DNA of 64,000 nucleotides from Clostridia bacterium (GTDB taxonomy: Bacteria; Bacillota; Clostridia; Oscillospirales; Acutalibacteraceae). Position 1 is the stretch's first letter. Every line of letters begins with the position of its first letter. The notes below the pieces were generated by a model that searched no databases, was not told the DNA's origin, and saw only the letters and a program-made list of their open reading frames with translations. The position numbers and the translations under genes are program-made. Shown piece by piece: positions 6,865-15,096 of this stretch. The DNA is taken from assembly GCA_017410605.1 (NCBI GenBank), contig JAFQQN010000023.1, forward strand, positions 1-64,000, given 5' to 3'.

Positions 6865-7571
6865 CTCTCTTAATGTTTAAAGTCTCGGAAATCTTTCCGG
6901 CAGACCTTAACTTTGCACCGTAAAAAATAAAAGCTAAGCACTGCACTCTAATTAACCCTAAACCCTTAGCAAGAGGTTGATTTATTAAGGCTAGAAAACA
7001 ATAACACCCTAGGCAGAGAAAAAGCTCTGCTTTTGTTTTGAATGTTTAGACACTTTCTTCTCTCCTAAAATAAAACACCAACTAAACGCACATAGAAAAC
7101 CTGTGTGTTTAACAGTCAGTAATTTGATTATACATTTAGGTTGACGCTTGAAAAGGACAGAATTATCCTTTGCTTGCTTATAAAGATTTTCTCTCCTTCA
7201 CACATATTTCAAGCCTTTACTTAAAACAATATAATATATCACATTACGTAATAGCATATTTAGTCGATATAATCAAGTTAATACGGGTAATTATATGTAA
7301 ATAAATTAGATAAATCAATAATAGGCAACACTTTACTAAAAAATAAGATGAAAGTTTGTTTTAAAAGAATTTGTTGTGTTGTTTTCTTTTTGCACCTTTG
7401 ATTGTACGCCGAAAAACAGCATTTATATTTACTAAAACTCTACCTACCTTGCTTAACTGCCCCAATTTGTGCTTTTCGTACAAATTGGGGCAGTTAAGTA
7501 TGCGTATAGCTCTATAATACACTTTTTTTACAAATTGGCTTATTTTAAGGGTGTAGTATGGTTAGTTTTCT
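6865..7571. other. Noncoding stretch with small hairpins and no recognised gene
   Basis: There is no supported gene over about 700 bases. On the minus strand there are several local hairpins, for example around 7001-7030 and 7085-7112, and a 14-codon reading frame starting GTG near 7055 with AGGAGA before it. I could not match the whole to 6S RNA, tmRNA, RNase P or SRP RNA. A structured small RNA or decayed sequence are both possible. Confidence 0.4.
7452..7498. repeat. Perfect 19-bp inverted repeat without a T tract
   Basis: CTTAACTGCCCCAATTTGT (7452-7470) and its exact complement (7480-7498) flank the 9-base loop GCTTTTCGT. Neither strand has a run of T after the stem, so it is not an ordinary terminator. 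Next to it (about 7509-7530) lies a lone right arm, CTCTATAATACAC followed by T7, resembling the terminators at 13249 and 17889. Confidence 0.6.
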
Positions 7572-8360
7572 TTAGCCCTTTTTTAAATCTTTAATAAAAA
7601 TAATTTTTGGTCGGCCAATATAGTTTAGGCCATATTTTTTTACCATTTTTTTGGCTACATCAAGTGAGCTGCCATCATATGCGTTGTGTGGGTCGTGGGC
7701 ATCAAAGCCAAAGGTCACTGGCGATTTTTCTTTTCCTGCAATCTCCCAAAAAGGTAGGTGTGGATAGGCTCTGTTATCACGAATGCCTAAAAAGTTAATC
7801 TCTAGCGGAACATCAAGCTCTCTGGAAGCGGCGCACAGTCTTCTCATTTGTTTTGCATAAGCTTGTCTGTCCCCTGTAAAATTAAAAATATCGGGGTGGG
7901 CAACATAGGTAAAGGCCCCTGTTTTCATAGCTGAAATAACAACATCAACATAGCTTTTAAGCTCGTCCTCACTGTTCGAGGGGGCTGTGGAAGGCTTTGC
8001 GCCCATATTTTCGGGGAACGAATAATGCTGACCTAAAATCAAATATTCCCCGCCATAGCTTATAGCATTTTTAAGCTGGGTTTCAAAATATTCGGCATAA
8101 TATTCGGCCTCAAACCCAACTATTATATTAATTTTATCTTTATATTTTTCGCCCAGCAATTTTATATCGCGGCAATAATCGGCGGCAATGCTTGTGGGAA
8201 CCCTGAAATGCGACTCCTTACCGTTTGGAAAAACTATGGGAATATGGTCTGAAAAACCCATATATTTTATGCCGTTTTCTACTGCCCTTATAATATATTC
8301 TTCGTCCTTGCCGGTAGCGTGATTGCTTCTGACGGTATGTGTATGAAAATTATAGTCCAT
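7572..8360 (-). CDS. PHP-family phosphoesterase, HisJ/HisK histidinol-phosphatase type
   Basis: This 262-residue PHP domain protein has the family's metal ligands: HTHT at residues 6-9, a FSDHIP segment near 37-42, GFEAEY near 83, GQHYSF near 111, VAHPD near 155 and a late FDAHDPH. Length and motif order fit monofunctional histidinol-phosphatases of the HisJ/HisK family, which release phosphate from histidinol phosphate in histidine synthesis. No other his gene is in the window, so a different small phosphate ester remains possible. It follows the DUF47-pit pair but is separated from it by a hairpin. Confidence 0.75.
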   Translation of the reverse strand: MDYNFHTHTVRSNHATGKDEEYIIRAVENGIKYMGFSDHIPIVFPNGKESHFRVPTSIAADYCRDIKLLGEKYKDKINIIVGFEAEYYAEYFETQLKNAISYGGEYLILGQHYSFPENMGAKPSTAPSNSEDELKSYVDVVISAMKTGAFTYVAHPDIFNFTGDRQAYAKQMRRLCAASRELDVPLEINFLGIRDNRAYPHLPFWEIAGKEKSPVTFGFDAHDPHNAYDGSSLDVAKKMVKKYGLNYIGRPKIIFIKDLKKG

Positions 8361-8395
8361 TTATTGTTACCTCTATATTGTTTGTAAAAACTGTG

Positions 8396-8437
8396 CCCCT
8401 TTGTCTTATAATAATTATCTTAAGACAAAGGGGTTTT
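8396..8437. terminator. Hairpin between the DUF47 gene and the PHP gene
   Basis: CCCCTTTGTCTTA (8396-8408) pairs exactly with TAAGACAAAGGGG (8421-8433), with TTTT directly after it on the plus strand and T5 a few bases after it on the minus strand. It probably ends the leftward pit-DUF47 transcript. Confidence 0.65.
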
Positions 8438-8454
8438 ATACAGTTATAAAATTT

Positions 8455-9075
8455 TTAGGTGTTTTTCATAATAACTGTGTCTACACATTCGCTGGCGTGT
8501 TCACAAGCATCGGCGCAGGCTTCAAAGCAGTCATATATCTTGCAAAAAGAAATAGCAGTATAGGCGTCTGCAGGGTTTTTGGTAATGTTTCTCATTGAGG
8601 TGAGGTAAAGGCTGTCACATTCCTCCTCAACATCGTTAAGACTAATAATAATTGAGCGTATTTTTTTAGAGCGCTTAAAGTTTTCAAATTCGCCCATAAG
8701 CTGACAAAGAAGCTCGGTAGATTTTACAAGCTTTTTTGCAAACTCAATAATACCCGGCTCTACAGACTGTATGTTATAAATATAAAACTTTTGAAGTATT
8801 TCTTCAATTTTATCTGTAACCTGATCTAAGTTATGGCTTAGCATAGCCAAGTCTTCACGGTCAACAGGTGTTACGAAAGCCTTAATAAGAGCCTCGTTCA
8901 TTTCGTGCTTCTTTTTATCGGCGCTGTGCTCAATTTCGTGCATTTTTTGGAGCATTTGCTCAATATTTTCGGGATTATAGTTTTCAAGACATTCTACCAA
9001 ATATAACGCCGCTTTTTTAGAAAGGGCTGTACTTGCTGTAAAATTGTCAAAATAAAATTTATCGCCTTTAGCCAT
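8455..9075 (-). CDS. DUF47 (PhoU-like) accessory protein of the Pit phosphate transporter
   Basis: This is a 206-residue all-helical protein of the DUF47/YkaA family, distantly related to PhoU. It carries metal-binding-type E/DxxxD signatures such as EIEHSADKKKHE and DVEEECD. Members are nearly always encoded beside a Pit phosphate transporter and are thought to control its activity. Here it lies 37 bases after the pit gene on the same strand, so the two are probably one transcript. The length is normal for the family. Confidence 0.88.
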   Translation of the reverse strand: MAKGDKFYFDNFTASTALSKKAALYLVECLENYNPENIEQMLQKMHEIEHSADKKKHEMNEALIKAFVTPVDREDLAMLSHNLDQVTDKIEEILQKFYIYNIQSVEPGIIEFAKKLVKSTELLCQLMGEFENFKRSKKIRSIIISLNDVEEECDSLYLTSMRNITKNPADAYTAISFCKIYDCFEACADACEHASECVDTVIMKNT

Positions 9076-9112
9076 TTTTAAACTTCCTTTCTGGTATATG
9101 TTATATGTAAAA

Positions 9113-10174
9113 TTAAGTAAACAAGAACATAAACAGCTTTGTCATTAAAAAGCCTACCATACCGCAGCCGGGGAAGGTTAGCACCCAGGTTAGCACCATT
9201 TCTTTAACAACACCAAAGTTAATTGCAGAAACGCGCTTTACTGCGCCAACACCCATAATAGATGTGGTTTTTGCATGGGTGGTAGAAACAGGAAGAGAGA
9301 AAACAGAGCAGAATAAAAGGGAAAGAGCGGCCGCAATATCGGCAGAGAAGCCTTGATATTTTTCTAACTTAACCATATCCATTCCCACAGATTTAATAAT
9401 CTTTTTGCCGCCCATTGCCGTACCTGCGGCCATAACAACCGAGCAAAGTACCATAAGCCAGAGATAATCACCGGCAATATCTATATCCTTAGGTAAAGCC
9501 TGACCCTTAGACATATATACGCAAAGCAAAACAACACCCATAAACTTTTGTCCGTCCTGTGCGCCGTGCATAAAGGCCATTGCCGCCGCACCGGTTATTT
9601 GAGCGCCGCGGAAAAAGGGTTCTGTTTTAGGGCGGTTAGCTTTATAAAAAAGCTTGGTAACCAGCTTGCAAACAACCCAGCCAAGGCTAAATCCCAAAAT
9701 TACCGAAATAAAAATTCCATAAACAACCTTTATCCATTCTCCGCCGTTAACACCCTCAAGGCTTCCGTGAAGAGCTATTGCACTGCCTGTAAGACCGGCA
9801 ATAAGGGCATGGCTTTCGCTTGTGGGTATTCCAAACACCCAGGCAAGGGTTGCCCAAAGAACAATTGCAAATAAAGCGGCGCTAAGAGCTATAATTGCCT
9901 CGTCAGGGTTAGAGCCAAAATCAACCATTTTGGTTATGGTTTCGGCAACTGTAGCATTAACAAGAGTCATTACAAAAACGCCCAAAAAGTTAAATACTGC
10001 CGCCATAAGTATTGCCGCTTTTGGGGGCATACACCTTGTTACAACACAGGTGGCTATGGCATTGGGGGCGTCTGTCCAGCCGTTTACCAAAATAACACCC
10101 ATAGTAAGTGCAACTGCAATAAAAAGCAGTGGGTTGGCTGTCATCTGACTCCAGAACTCTAGCATTGAATTCAT
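9113..10174 (-). CDS. pit: Inorganic phosphate transporter, Pit family
   Basis: I choose the ATG at 10174 because AGAGGA stands about 9 bases before it and the protein then starts just before the first membrane helix; an in-frame start 90 bases further upstream adds a non-family tail. The product is 353 residues, hydrophobic throughout, with the two duplicated PiT signatures: NGWTDAPNAIAT near the N terminus and SLPVSTTHAKTTS near the C terminus. Pit proteins import phosphate by cation symport. Its partner DUF47 gene follows directly. Confidence 0.9.
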   Translation of the reverse strand: MNSMLEFWSQMTANPLLFIAVALTMGVILVNGWTDAPNAIATCVVTRCMPPKAAILMAAVFNFLGVFVMTLVNATVAETITKMVDFGSNPDEAIIALSAALFAIVLWATLAWVFGIPTSESHALIAGLTGSAIALHGSLEGVNGGEWIKVVYGIFISVILGFSLGWVVCKLVTKLFYKANRPKTEPFFRGAQITGAAAMAFMHGAQDGQKFMGVVLLCVYMSKGQALPKDIDIAGDYLWLMVLCSVVMAAGTAMGGKKIIKSVGMDMVKLEKYQGFSADIAAALSLLFCSVFSLPVSTTHAKTTSIMGVGAVKRVSAINFGVVKEMVLTWVLTFPGCGMVGFLMTKLFMFLFT

Positions 10175-10350
10175 AGACTTTTTCCTCTCACATAGGTTTG
10201 ACGGCAAAACGCCATACACATATATTTTACTTATTATTTTACTTATTATTTTACTTTTTGTCAATTGGTTATGTTAATTTTTTGTCATATTATGTATAAG
10301 CTTATTAAATAAACCCATATTTTACACCATGCCGCCCAATACATCAGTAT

Positions 10351-10379
10351 TTGACATTTTGTTCATATTGTGTTATTAT
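10351..10379 (+). promoter_or_regulatory. Promoter of the lic operon
   Basis: TTGACA (10351-10356) and TATTAT (10374-10379) are spaced by 17 bp, 37 bases before licC. ATACATCA (10340-10347) and TGATGTAT (10387-10394) flank it as an inverted pair that could bind a regulator. Confidence 0.65.
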
Positions 10380-10415
10380 TCTTACAATGATGTATCAACA
10401 GACAGAGGTGTTTAA

Positions 10416-11282
10416 ATGCCAGTTGTAGATAATGCAGTAATTATGGCCGCCGGAACCTCCAGCAGGTTTGCGCCCCTTTCTTATGAGCTTCCCAAGGCTT
10501 TAATAACCGTAAAGGGCGAGGTTTTAATAGAAAGACAGATAAGACAGTTGAAAGAGGCCGGCGTAAAGGAAATTTATATAGTAACAGGCTATAAGGCCGA
10601 AATGTTTGGTTATCTTAAAGAAAAATTTGGTGTTCACCTTGTGCATAACCCAGATTTTTTAACCAGAAATAATAACGCAAGTATTTATGCGGTTAAGGAT
10701 ATTCTTAGAAATTCTTATATTTGCTCGGCAGATAATTATTTTGCAGAAAATCCCTTCGAAAAAGAAGTTTCAGACTGCTATTATGCGGCAGTTTATGCCA
10801 ATGGCCCAACAAAGGAATGGTGTATGGACTTTTCAGAAGACGGTACCATAACCAATGTGCAAATTGGGGGCGAGAACGCTTGGTATATGTTGGGTCACAC
10901 CTTTTGGGACCAAGCCTTCAGCAAAAACTTTTTAGAAATTTTAATAAGGGAATATGACCTGCCCGAAACCAAAGACCTGCTTTGGGAAAGCATTTATATA
11001 AATAATATAGATAGGCTGAAAATGAAAATTCGCAAATACAGTGGTGATACTGTCTTTGAATTTGATACTCTTGACGAACTGAGAGAATTTGACCAAACCT
11101 ATATTAAAGATACCCGCTCTGAAATAATTAAAGGTGTAGCGAAAGAGCTTTCTTGCAAAGAGGAAGAAATTAAAGAGGTTACAGCCTATAAAGACAGCAC
11201 AAACGAAGCCGCCGGCTTTACATTTATATGCCGGGGCGAAAAATATAAATACTCATATAAGAAAAAAGCATTAAGGAGGTAA
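10416..11282 (+). CDS. licC: CTP:phosphocholine cytidylyltransferase
   Basis: This 288-residue sugar-nucleotidyltransferase-fold protein begins with the nucleotide-binding loop AAGTSSRFAPL (11-21) followed by ELPKAL. CSADNYF near residue 107 holds the metal-binding Asp. It is the first gene of a licC-licA-licB set, which supports phosphocholine activation to CDP-choline over other nucleotidyl transfers. Residues after about 228 form an extra charged domain that ordinary LicC proteins of about 230 residues lack. The ribosome binding site is poor, but the start precedes the nucleotide-binding strand directly. Confidence 0.82.
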   Translation: MPVVDNAVIMAAGTSSRFAPLSYELPKALITVKGEVLIERQIRQLKEAGVKEIYIVTGYKAEMFGYLKEKFGVHLVHNPDFLTRNNNASIYAVKDILRNSYICSADNYFAENPFEKEVSDCYYAAVYANGPTKEWCMDFSEDGTITNVQIGGENAWYMLGHTFWDQAFSKNFLEILIREYDLPETKDLLWESIYINNIDRLKMKIRKYSGDTVFEFDTLDELREFDQTYIKDTRSEIIKGVAKELSCKEEEIKEVTAYKDSTNEAAGFTFICRGEKYKYSYKKKALRR

Positions 11283-11286
11283 TTAA

Positions 11287-12186
11287 ATGGCAAGAGAAAT
11301 TATTAAGGAAGATATTCCTAAAATAAAGACCCTTTTGCAAAAGGTGCTTAGCACAAATGAGTACGACAATATTTCCCGAATGGGGGGCCTTACCAACCAT
11401 ACCTATAAGGTAACCCTTAAAAATAAAAAGGAATATGTTGTTCGTATTCCCGGCGAGGGCACCGAAGAAATTATTGTCAGAAACGACGAAAAGGTTAGCA
11501 CCGAGCTTGCTTGCAGTCTTGGAATTGATGCACCGCTTTTATATTTCGGTGAAGACGGCTCTAAGGTTACCGAATATATTGAAAATGCAATTACAATGTC
11601 GGCCGACTCACTTAAAGAGCCTCAGCGCATAAATCAGGTTGCCGATATTTTTAAAAGGCTTCATTCCTGCGGCACCGATACTAAGGTTCCCTTTGAGGTT
11701 TTCGTAATGGCCGCTAGCTATGAAAAGGTTATAGAAGAAAAGGCAGTGCCTATGTTTGATGACTATAGCCAAATTAAAGCACAGGTTATGCAAATTAAGG
11801 GCGAAACCGACAGTGCGGTTGCTATTAAAAAGGTTCCCTGCCATAACGATTCACTTTGTGAAAACTGGGTTCTTGGCGGTGAGCGTATGTACCTTATAGA
11901 CTGGGAATATGCCGGTATGAACGACGGTATGTGGGACCTTGCCGATGTTTCTATTGAGGCCGTTTACGGCAAAGAAGAGGACAAGGCCTTGCTTACTGCT
12001 TATTTAGGTAAAGAGCCTACCGTTGCCAATCAAAAGCACTTTTTGGCTAACAAAATTTATGTAGATTATTTGTGGACCCTTTGGGCTAAGGCCAGAGTTC
12101 CCTATGACGGACAACCTATGGAGGACTGGGCAACCGAGCGTTACACCAGGCTTAAAGGTTTTATAAACGATTATAACAATTTATAA
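11287..12186 (+). CDS. licA: Choline kinase
   Basis: This is a 299-residue aminoglycoside-phosphotransferase/choline-kinase-fold protein. Visible kinase motifs are the N-terminal GGLTNHTYKV loop, the Brenner-type motif HNDSLCENW (near 187) with catalytic Asp, and IDWEYAG (near 205), the metal-binding Asp. It phosphorylates imported choline with ATP. AAGGAGG stands 6 bases before the ATG, and the gene begins 4 bases after licC. Together with licC and licB it makes an uptake-and-activation route to CDP-choline. Confidence 0.88.
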   Translation: MAREIIKEDIPKIKTLLQKVLSTNEYDNISRMGGLTNHTYKVTLKNKKEYVVRIPGEGTEEIIVRNDEKVSTELACSLGIDAPLLYFGEDGSKVTEYIENAITMSADSLKEPQRINQVADIFKRLHSCGTDTKVPFEVFVMAASYEKVIEEKAVPMFDDYSQIKAQVMQIKGETDSAVAIKKVPCHNDSLCENWVLGGERMYLIDWEYAGMNDGMWDLADVSIEAVYGKEEDKALLTAYLGKEPTVANQKHFLANKIYVDYLWTLWAKARVPYDGQPMEDWATERYTRLKGFINDYNNL

Positions 12187-12207
12187 TTAATTTAAGGAGA
12201 GATTTTT

Positions 12208-13197
12208 ATGTTATCAGGTATTATTGCAGGTATAACCTGGGCTATTGAAACAGCACTTTTATGGGGCGCCCTTTCCCTTTCGCCCTTAAGCGAGGCCGCT
12301 TTTTTGGCACCCTTGGTTGCAACCTTTTTTCACGACCTTTGCTCTGCCATTTTTGCCACCGCCTATAACGGTGTAAGGGGCAATTTAAAAAAGGTTTGGA
12401 ACGCCTTTAAAACAAGCAGCGGAAAATGGGTTATGATTGCCGCTATTATTGGTGGCCCCGTTGGAATGACAGGCTATGTTATGTGCCTTAATTATATGGG
12501 CATTATGGGTGCGGTTGCCAGCGCTATTTTCCCCGCTATCGGCACTGTTCTTGCCTATTTCTTCCTTAAAGAAAGAATGAAGTGGTATCAATGGGCATTT
12601 TTAATTGTTACCCTTTGCGGTGTGTTGGCCTTGGGTATTACCCCCGATATGGCTACTGCTAACTTCTGGTTGGGTCTTATAGGCGCACTTATGTGCTCTT
12701 TCGGTTGGGGTATTGAGGCCGTTATTCTTGCAAAGAGTATGAAGGACGGCGAGGTTACCGACGAACAGGCCTTGCAGATTCGTCAGACAACCTCTGCTTT
12801 GTTTAACGGAATTATTATGATTCCCCTCGTTAGCCTTTTTGTTGAGGGCGAGGTTTTAAAGGGCTGGAAATTCACCGTAAGCCTCTTCGATTTTGAAAAA
12901 ACCGGCTGGATTATTCCCGCTATTGTTATTGCAGGTTTATTTGCAACAGTTTCTTATCTGTTCTATTATAAGGCAATCAACCAAATTGGCGCGGCAAAGG
13001 CAATGGCTTTGAACGTTACTTATGTTGCCTGGGGTATAGTTTTCAGTATTCCGGTTAATATGTGGCTGTTTAGCACACCCTTTAAAGAAACTCTTCCCAC
13101 CGCTTTTGCAGTTTTGTGCTCACTTGTAGTTCTTATTTGCGGAATTTTTGCCGCCGCAGACTTTAAAGAACTTTTTAAGAAAAGCTCTGCAGAATAA
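12208..13197 (+). CDS. licB: Choline permease, EamA/DMT family
   Basis: This 329-residue protein has about ten hydrophobic helices in two similar halves, as in EamA/DMT transporters. The lic-type N terminus GITWAIETALLWGALSLSP and the position directly after licA support a choline importer over a general metabolite exporter. AAGGAGA stands 7 bases before the ATG. Two terminators follow the gene, so licC-licA-licB is a closed operon. Confidence 0.85.
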   Translation: MLSGIIAGITWAIETALLWGALSLSPLSEAAFLAPLVATFFHDLCSAIFATAYNGVRGNLKKVWNAFKTSSGKWVMIAAIIGGPVGMTGYVMCLNYMGIMGAVASAIFPAIGTVLAYFFLKERMKWYQWAFLIVTLCGVLALGITPDMATANFWLGLIGALMCSFGWGIEAVILAKSMKDGEVTDEQALQIRQTTSALFNGIIMIPLVSLFVEGEVLKGWKFTVSLFDFEKTGWIIPAIVIAGLFATVSYLFYYKAINQIGAAKAMALNVTYVAWGIVFSIPVNMWLFSTPFKETLPTAFAVLCSLVVLICGIFAAADFKELFKKSSAE

Positions 13198-13248
13198 TTA
13201 ACCAAAACTTACTATAGACTGATAATAAAGTGAAATTATAAAAACCAA

Positions 13249-13290
13249 GTGCATTATAGAGCGGGTATTTGACTCTATAATGCATTTTTT
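13249..13290 (+). terminator. Terminator of the lic operon
   Basis: GTGCATTATAGAG (13249-13261) pairs with CTCTATAATGCA (13273-13284), followed by T6. The stem sequence is almost the same as in the terminator at 17889. Confidence 0.85.
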
Positions 13291-13314
13291 ATACAATTTT
13301 GGTTTTATGTTTGC

Positions 13315-13350
13315 TCCTACCCGCCGTCTTTTGCTTCGCAAAATCCACCT
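13315..13350. repeat. Decayed copy of the repeat found at 60031-60263
   Basis: The segment around CCGTCTTTTGC...GCAAAATCCACCT resembles the right end of the longer repeat near 60200 (CCGTCTTTGCC...GGCAAATCCACCT). Only one end seems to remain here. Confidence 0.4.
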
Positions 13351-13376
13351 AAATTAATTTTTATATGAATTTTATG

Positions 13377-13411
13377 CCCTTACATAAGCTCGTTTTATGT
13401 GAGGGTTTTTT
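13377..13411 (+). terminator. Second terminator after the lic operon
   Basis: CCCTTACATAA (13377-13387) pairs with TTATGTGAGGG (13395-13405) with one G-T pair, followed by six T. The remaining 175 bases up to the next gene are AT-rich and carry a TATAAT (13537-13542) likely to be part of that gene's promoter. Confidence 0.8.
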
Positions 13412-13587
13412 ATTCTTATATAACTGATAAAGCAATGGGCGTTTGTTTTCGTTTTTATTTAACACAAAGTAAAGAATATATTACCTATTATGGATTTTTA
13501 TTTAATTGTTATAAATAATTGTTTACTTGTAAAAAGTTATAATAGACTCGATTTCGTTGTAAACTAATAAAACAAGGAGGGGAAACA

Positions 13588-13818
13588 ATGAAAACAGAGT
13601 TTGCTGATAAATATATTACTTTAGGACTAAAAATTGCCTACTATCGCAAAAAGGCCGGTTATACCCAAGAATCATTTGCAGAGCTTATTGATAAAAGTGT
13701 AAATTTTGTGGGGCAGGTAGAAGGCACCGGTACAGTTCGAGGTGTTTCTTTAGAAACCTTATTCAAAATCTCACAGGTGCTTAAGGTTTCACCCTCTAAA
13801 TTATTGGAAGAGGATTAA
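13588..13818 (+). CDS. Small XRE-type HTH regulator
   Basis: This 76-residue protein consists of a single Cro/C1-type helix-turn-helix: KIAYYRKKAGYTQESFAELIDKS followed by a second helix pair and the family's LETLFKISQVLKVSPSKLL ending. AAGGAGG lies 9 bases before the ATG. It stands alone between the lic operon and the glycerophosphotransferase gene, 38 bases upstream of the latter, so it may control one or both. No effector domain is present. Confidence 0.85.
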   Translation: MKTEFADKYITLGLKIAYYRKKAGYTQESFAELIDKSVNFVGQVEGTGTVRGVSLETLFKISQVLKVSPSKLLEED

Positions 13819-13856
13819 GGTAAATTTATTGATTTAGGTTAATTAAGGAGTTTTGC

Positions 13857-15095
13857 ATGATGATTCTATATATCGACCCCGGTACGGGCAGTATGCTTTT
13901 TACCATTCTCATTGGTGTTATAGGAGCAAGTATATATTCACTGAGAATGCTTTTTATAAAGCTTAAATTCAAGCTAAGCGGCGGCAAAACAGAAACTGAT
14001 AATAAAAAAATTCCCTTTGCCATTTTTGCCGACGATAAGCGCTATTGGAAGATTTTTGAGCCAATTTGCCGCGAGATGGAAAGCCGCGGTAAGGAGATTG
14101 TTTATATGACCGCCTCTGAAGATGACCCCGCCTTAAAAGAAAGCTTTCAATATGTTAAAACTGAGTTTATAGGAAGCGGCAACAAGGCCTTTACCCGCCT
14201 TAATTTTCTTAATGCCAACATAATGTTGTCTACCACACCGGGTCTTGACGTATATCAGTGGAAGCGTTCTAAGGGTGTAGACTGTTATATTCATATTCCC
14301 CACGCCGCCAGTGAAATAATCCTTTACCGTATGTTTGGTATTGATTATTATGACAGTATTCTGCTTTCGGGCCAATACCAGGCAGAAGATATTAAAAATC
14401 TTGAAAAGCTTCGCGGTCTTCCTGAAAAAGAGCTTGTTAAGGTTGGAATTCCATATATGGACGAAATGGCAAAGCGCCTTAAAGAAGAGGGTGAGGCCCC
14501 TGACCACCCACGTACCGTTCTACTTGCCCCCTCTTGGGGTGAAAGCGCAATTTTCAGCGTTTACGGCGGCAAAATTCTTGATGTGCTTTTAAAAACAGGG
14601 TACCATATTATTGTTCGCCCACATCCACAGTCTTTCACCTCTGAAAAAGAGCTGATAGAAAAGCTTATAAAAGAGTATCCCGAAAGCGAACAGCTTGAAT
14701 GGAACCGCGATACCGATAACTTTAACGTTCTTCGCCGTTCTGATATTCTTATTTCTGATTTTTCGGGTGTCATTTTTGATTTCACCCTTATATATGATAA
14801 GCCGGTAATTTATACTGACCCCAAATTTGACGTCAGCCTTTACGACGCCTGGTGGCTTGACACCCCTCTTTGGACAACCTCGGCTCTTCCCCGTATTGGC
14901 TGTCAGCTTACGGAAGACAATATGGAGAATTTAAAGGAAATTATAGACACCTGTATTGTAGACCCCAAATATGCCGATGGCAGACGTATGGTAAAAGAGG
15001 AAACCTGGGAACACCCGGGTGAGGGTGCTAAGCGCACTGCCGATTATCTCATTAGTAAATATGAAGAACTAACAGCAAAAAAAGAGGATAAATAA
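13857..15095 (+). CDS. CDP-glycerol glycerophosphotransferase-like protein
   Basis: This 412-residue protein has one N-terminal membrane anchor (about 11-33) followed by a GT-B-like domain of the TagB/TagF type. Diagnostic segments are IIVRPHPQS (near 258) and ISDFSGVIFDFTLIYDKPVIY (near 300), which hold the conserved His-Pro and Ser-Asp-x-Ser motifs. Members transfer glycerol phosphate (or ribitol phosphate) from a CDP donor to a teichoic-acid-like chain at the membrane. The gene has AAGGAG before its start and ends one base before the large fusion gene, so the two are certainly cotranscribed. The exact donor cannot be read from sequence. Confidence 0.8.
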   Translation: MMILYIDPGTGSMLFTILIGVIGASIYSLRMLFIKLKFKLSGGKTETDNKKIPFAIFADDKRYWKIFEPICREMESRGKEIVYMTASEDDPALKESFQYVKTEFIGSGNKAFTRLNFLNANIMLSTTPGLDVYQWKRSKGVDCYIHIPHAASEIILYRMFGIDYYDSILLSGQYQAEDIKNLEKLRGLPEKELVKVGIPYMDEMAKRLKEEGEAPDHPRTVLLAPSWGESAIFSVYGGKILDVLLKTGYHIIVRPHPQSFTSEKELIEKLIKEYPESEQLEWNRDTDNFNVLRRSDILISDFSGVIFDFTLIYDKPVIYTDPKFDVSLYDAWWLDTPLWTTSALPRIGCQLTEDNMENLKEIIDTCIVDPKYADGRRMVKEETWEHPGEGAKRTADYLISKYEELTAKKEDK

Positions 15096-15096
15096 A

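Noticed and set aside
6865..7200. 6S RNA, tmRNA or SRP RNA on the minus strand
   Set aside because: I found neither the tmRNA ends, nor the SRP tetraloop region, nor a 6S-like central bubble with closing stem.
10223..10258. Tandem TTATTTTACTTA-like units
   Set aside because: About three copies of a 12-bp AT-rich unit; low complexity upstream of pit without palindromes or a motif, so no function is claimed.
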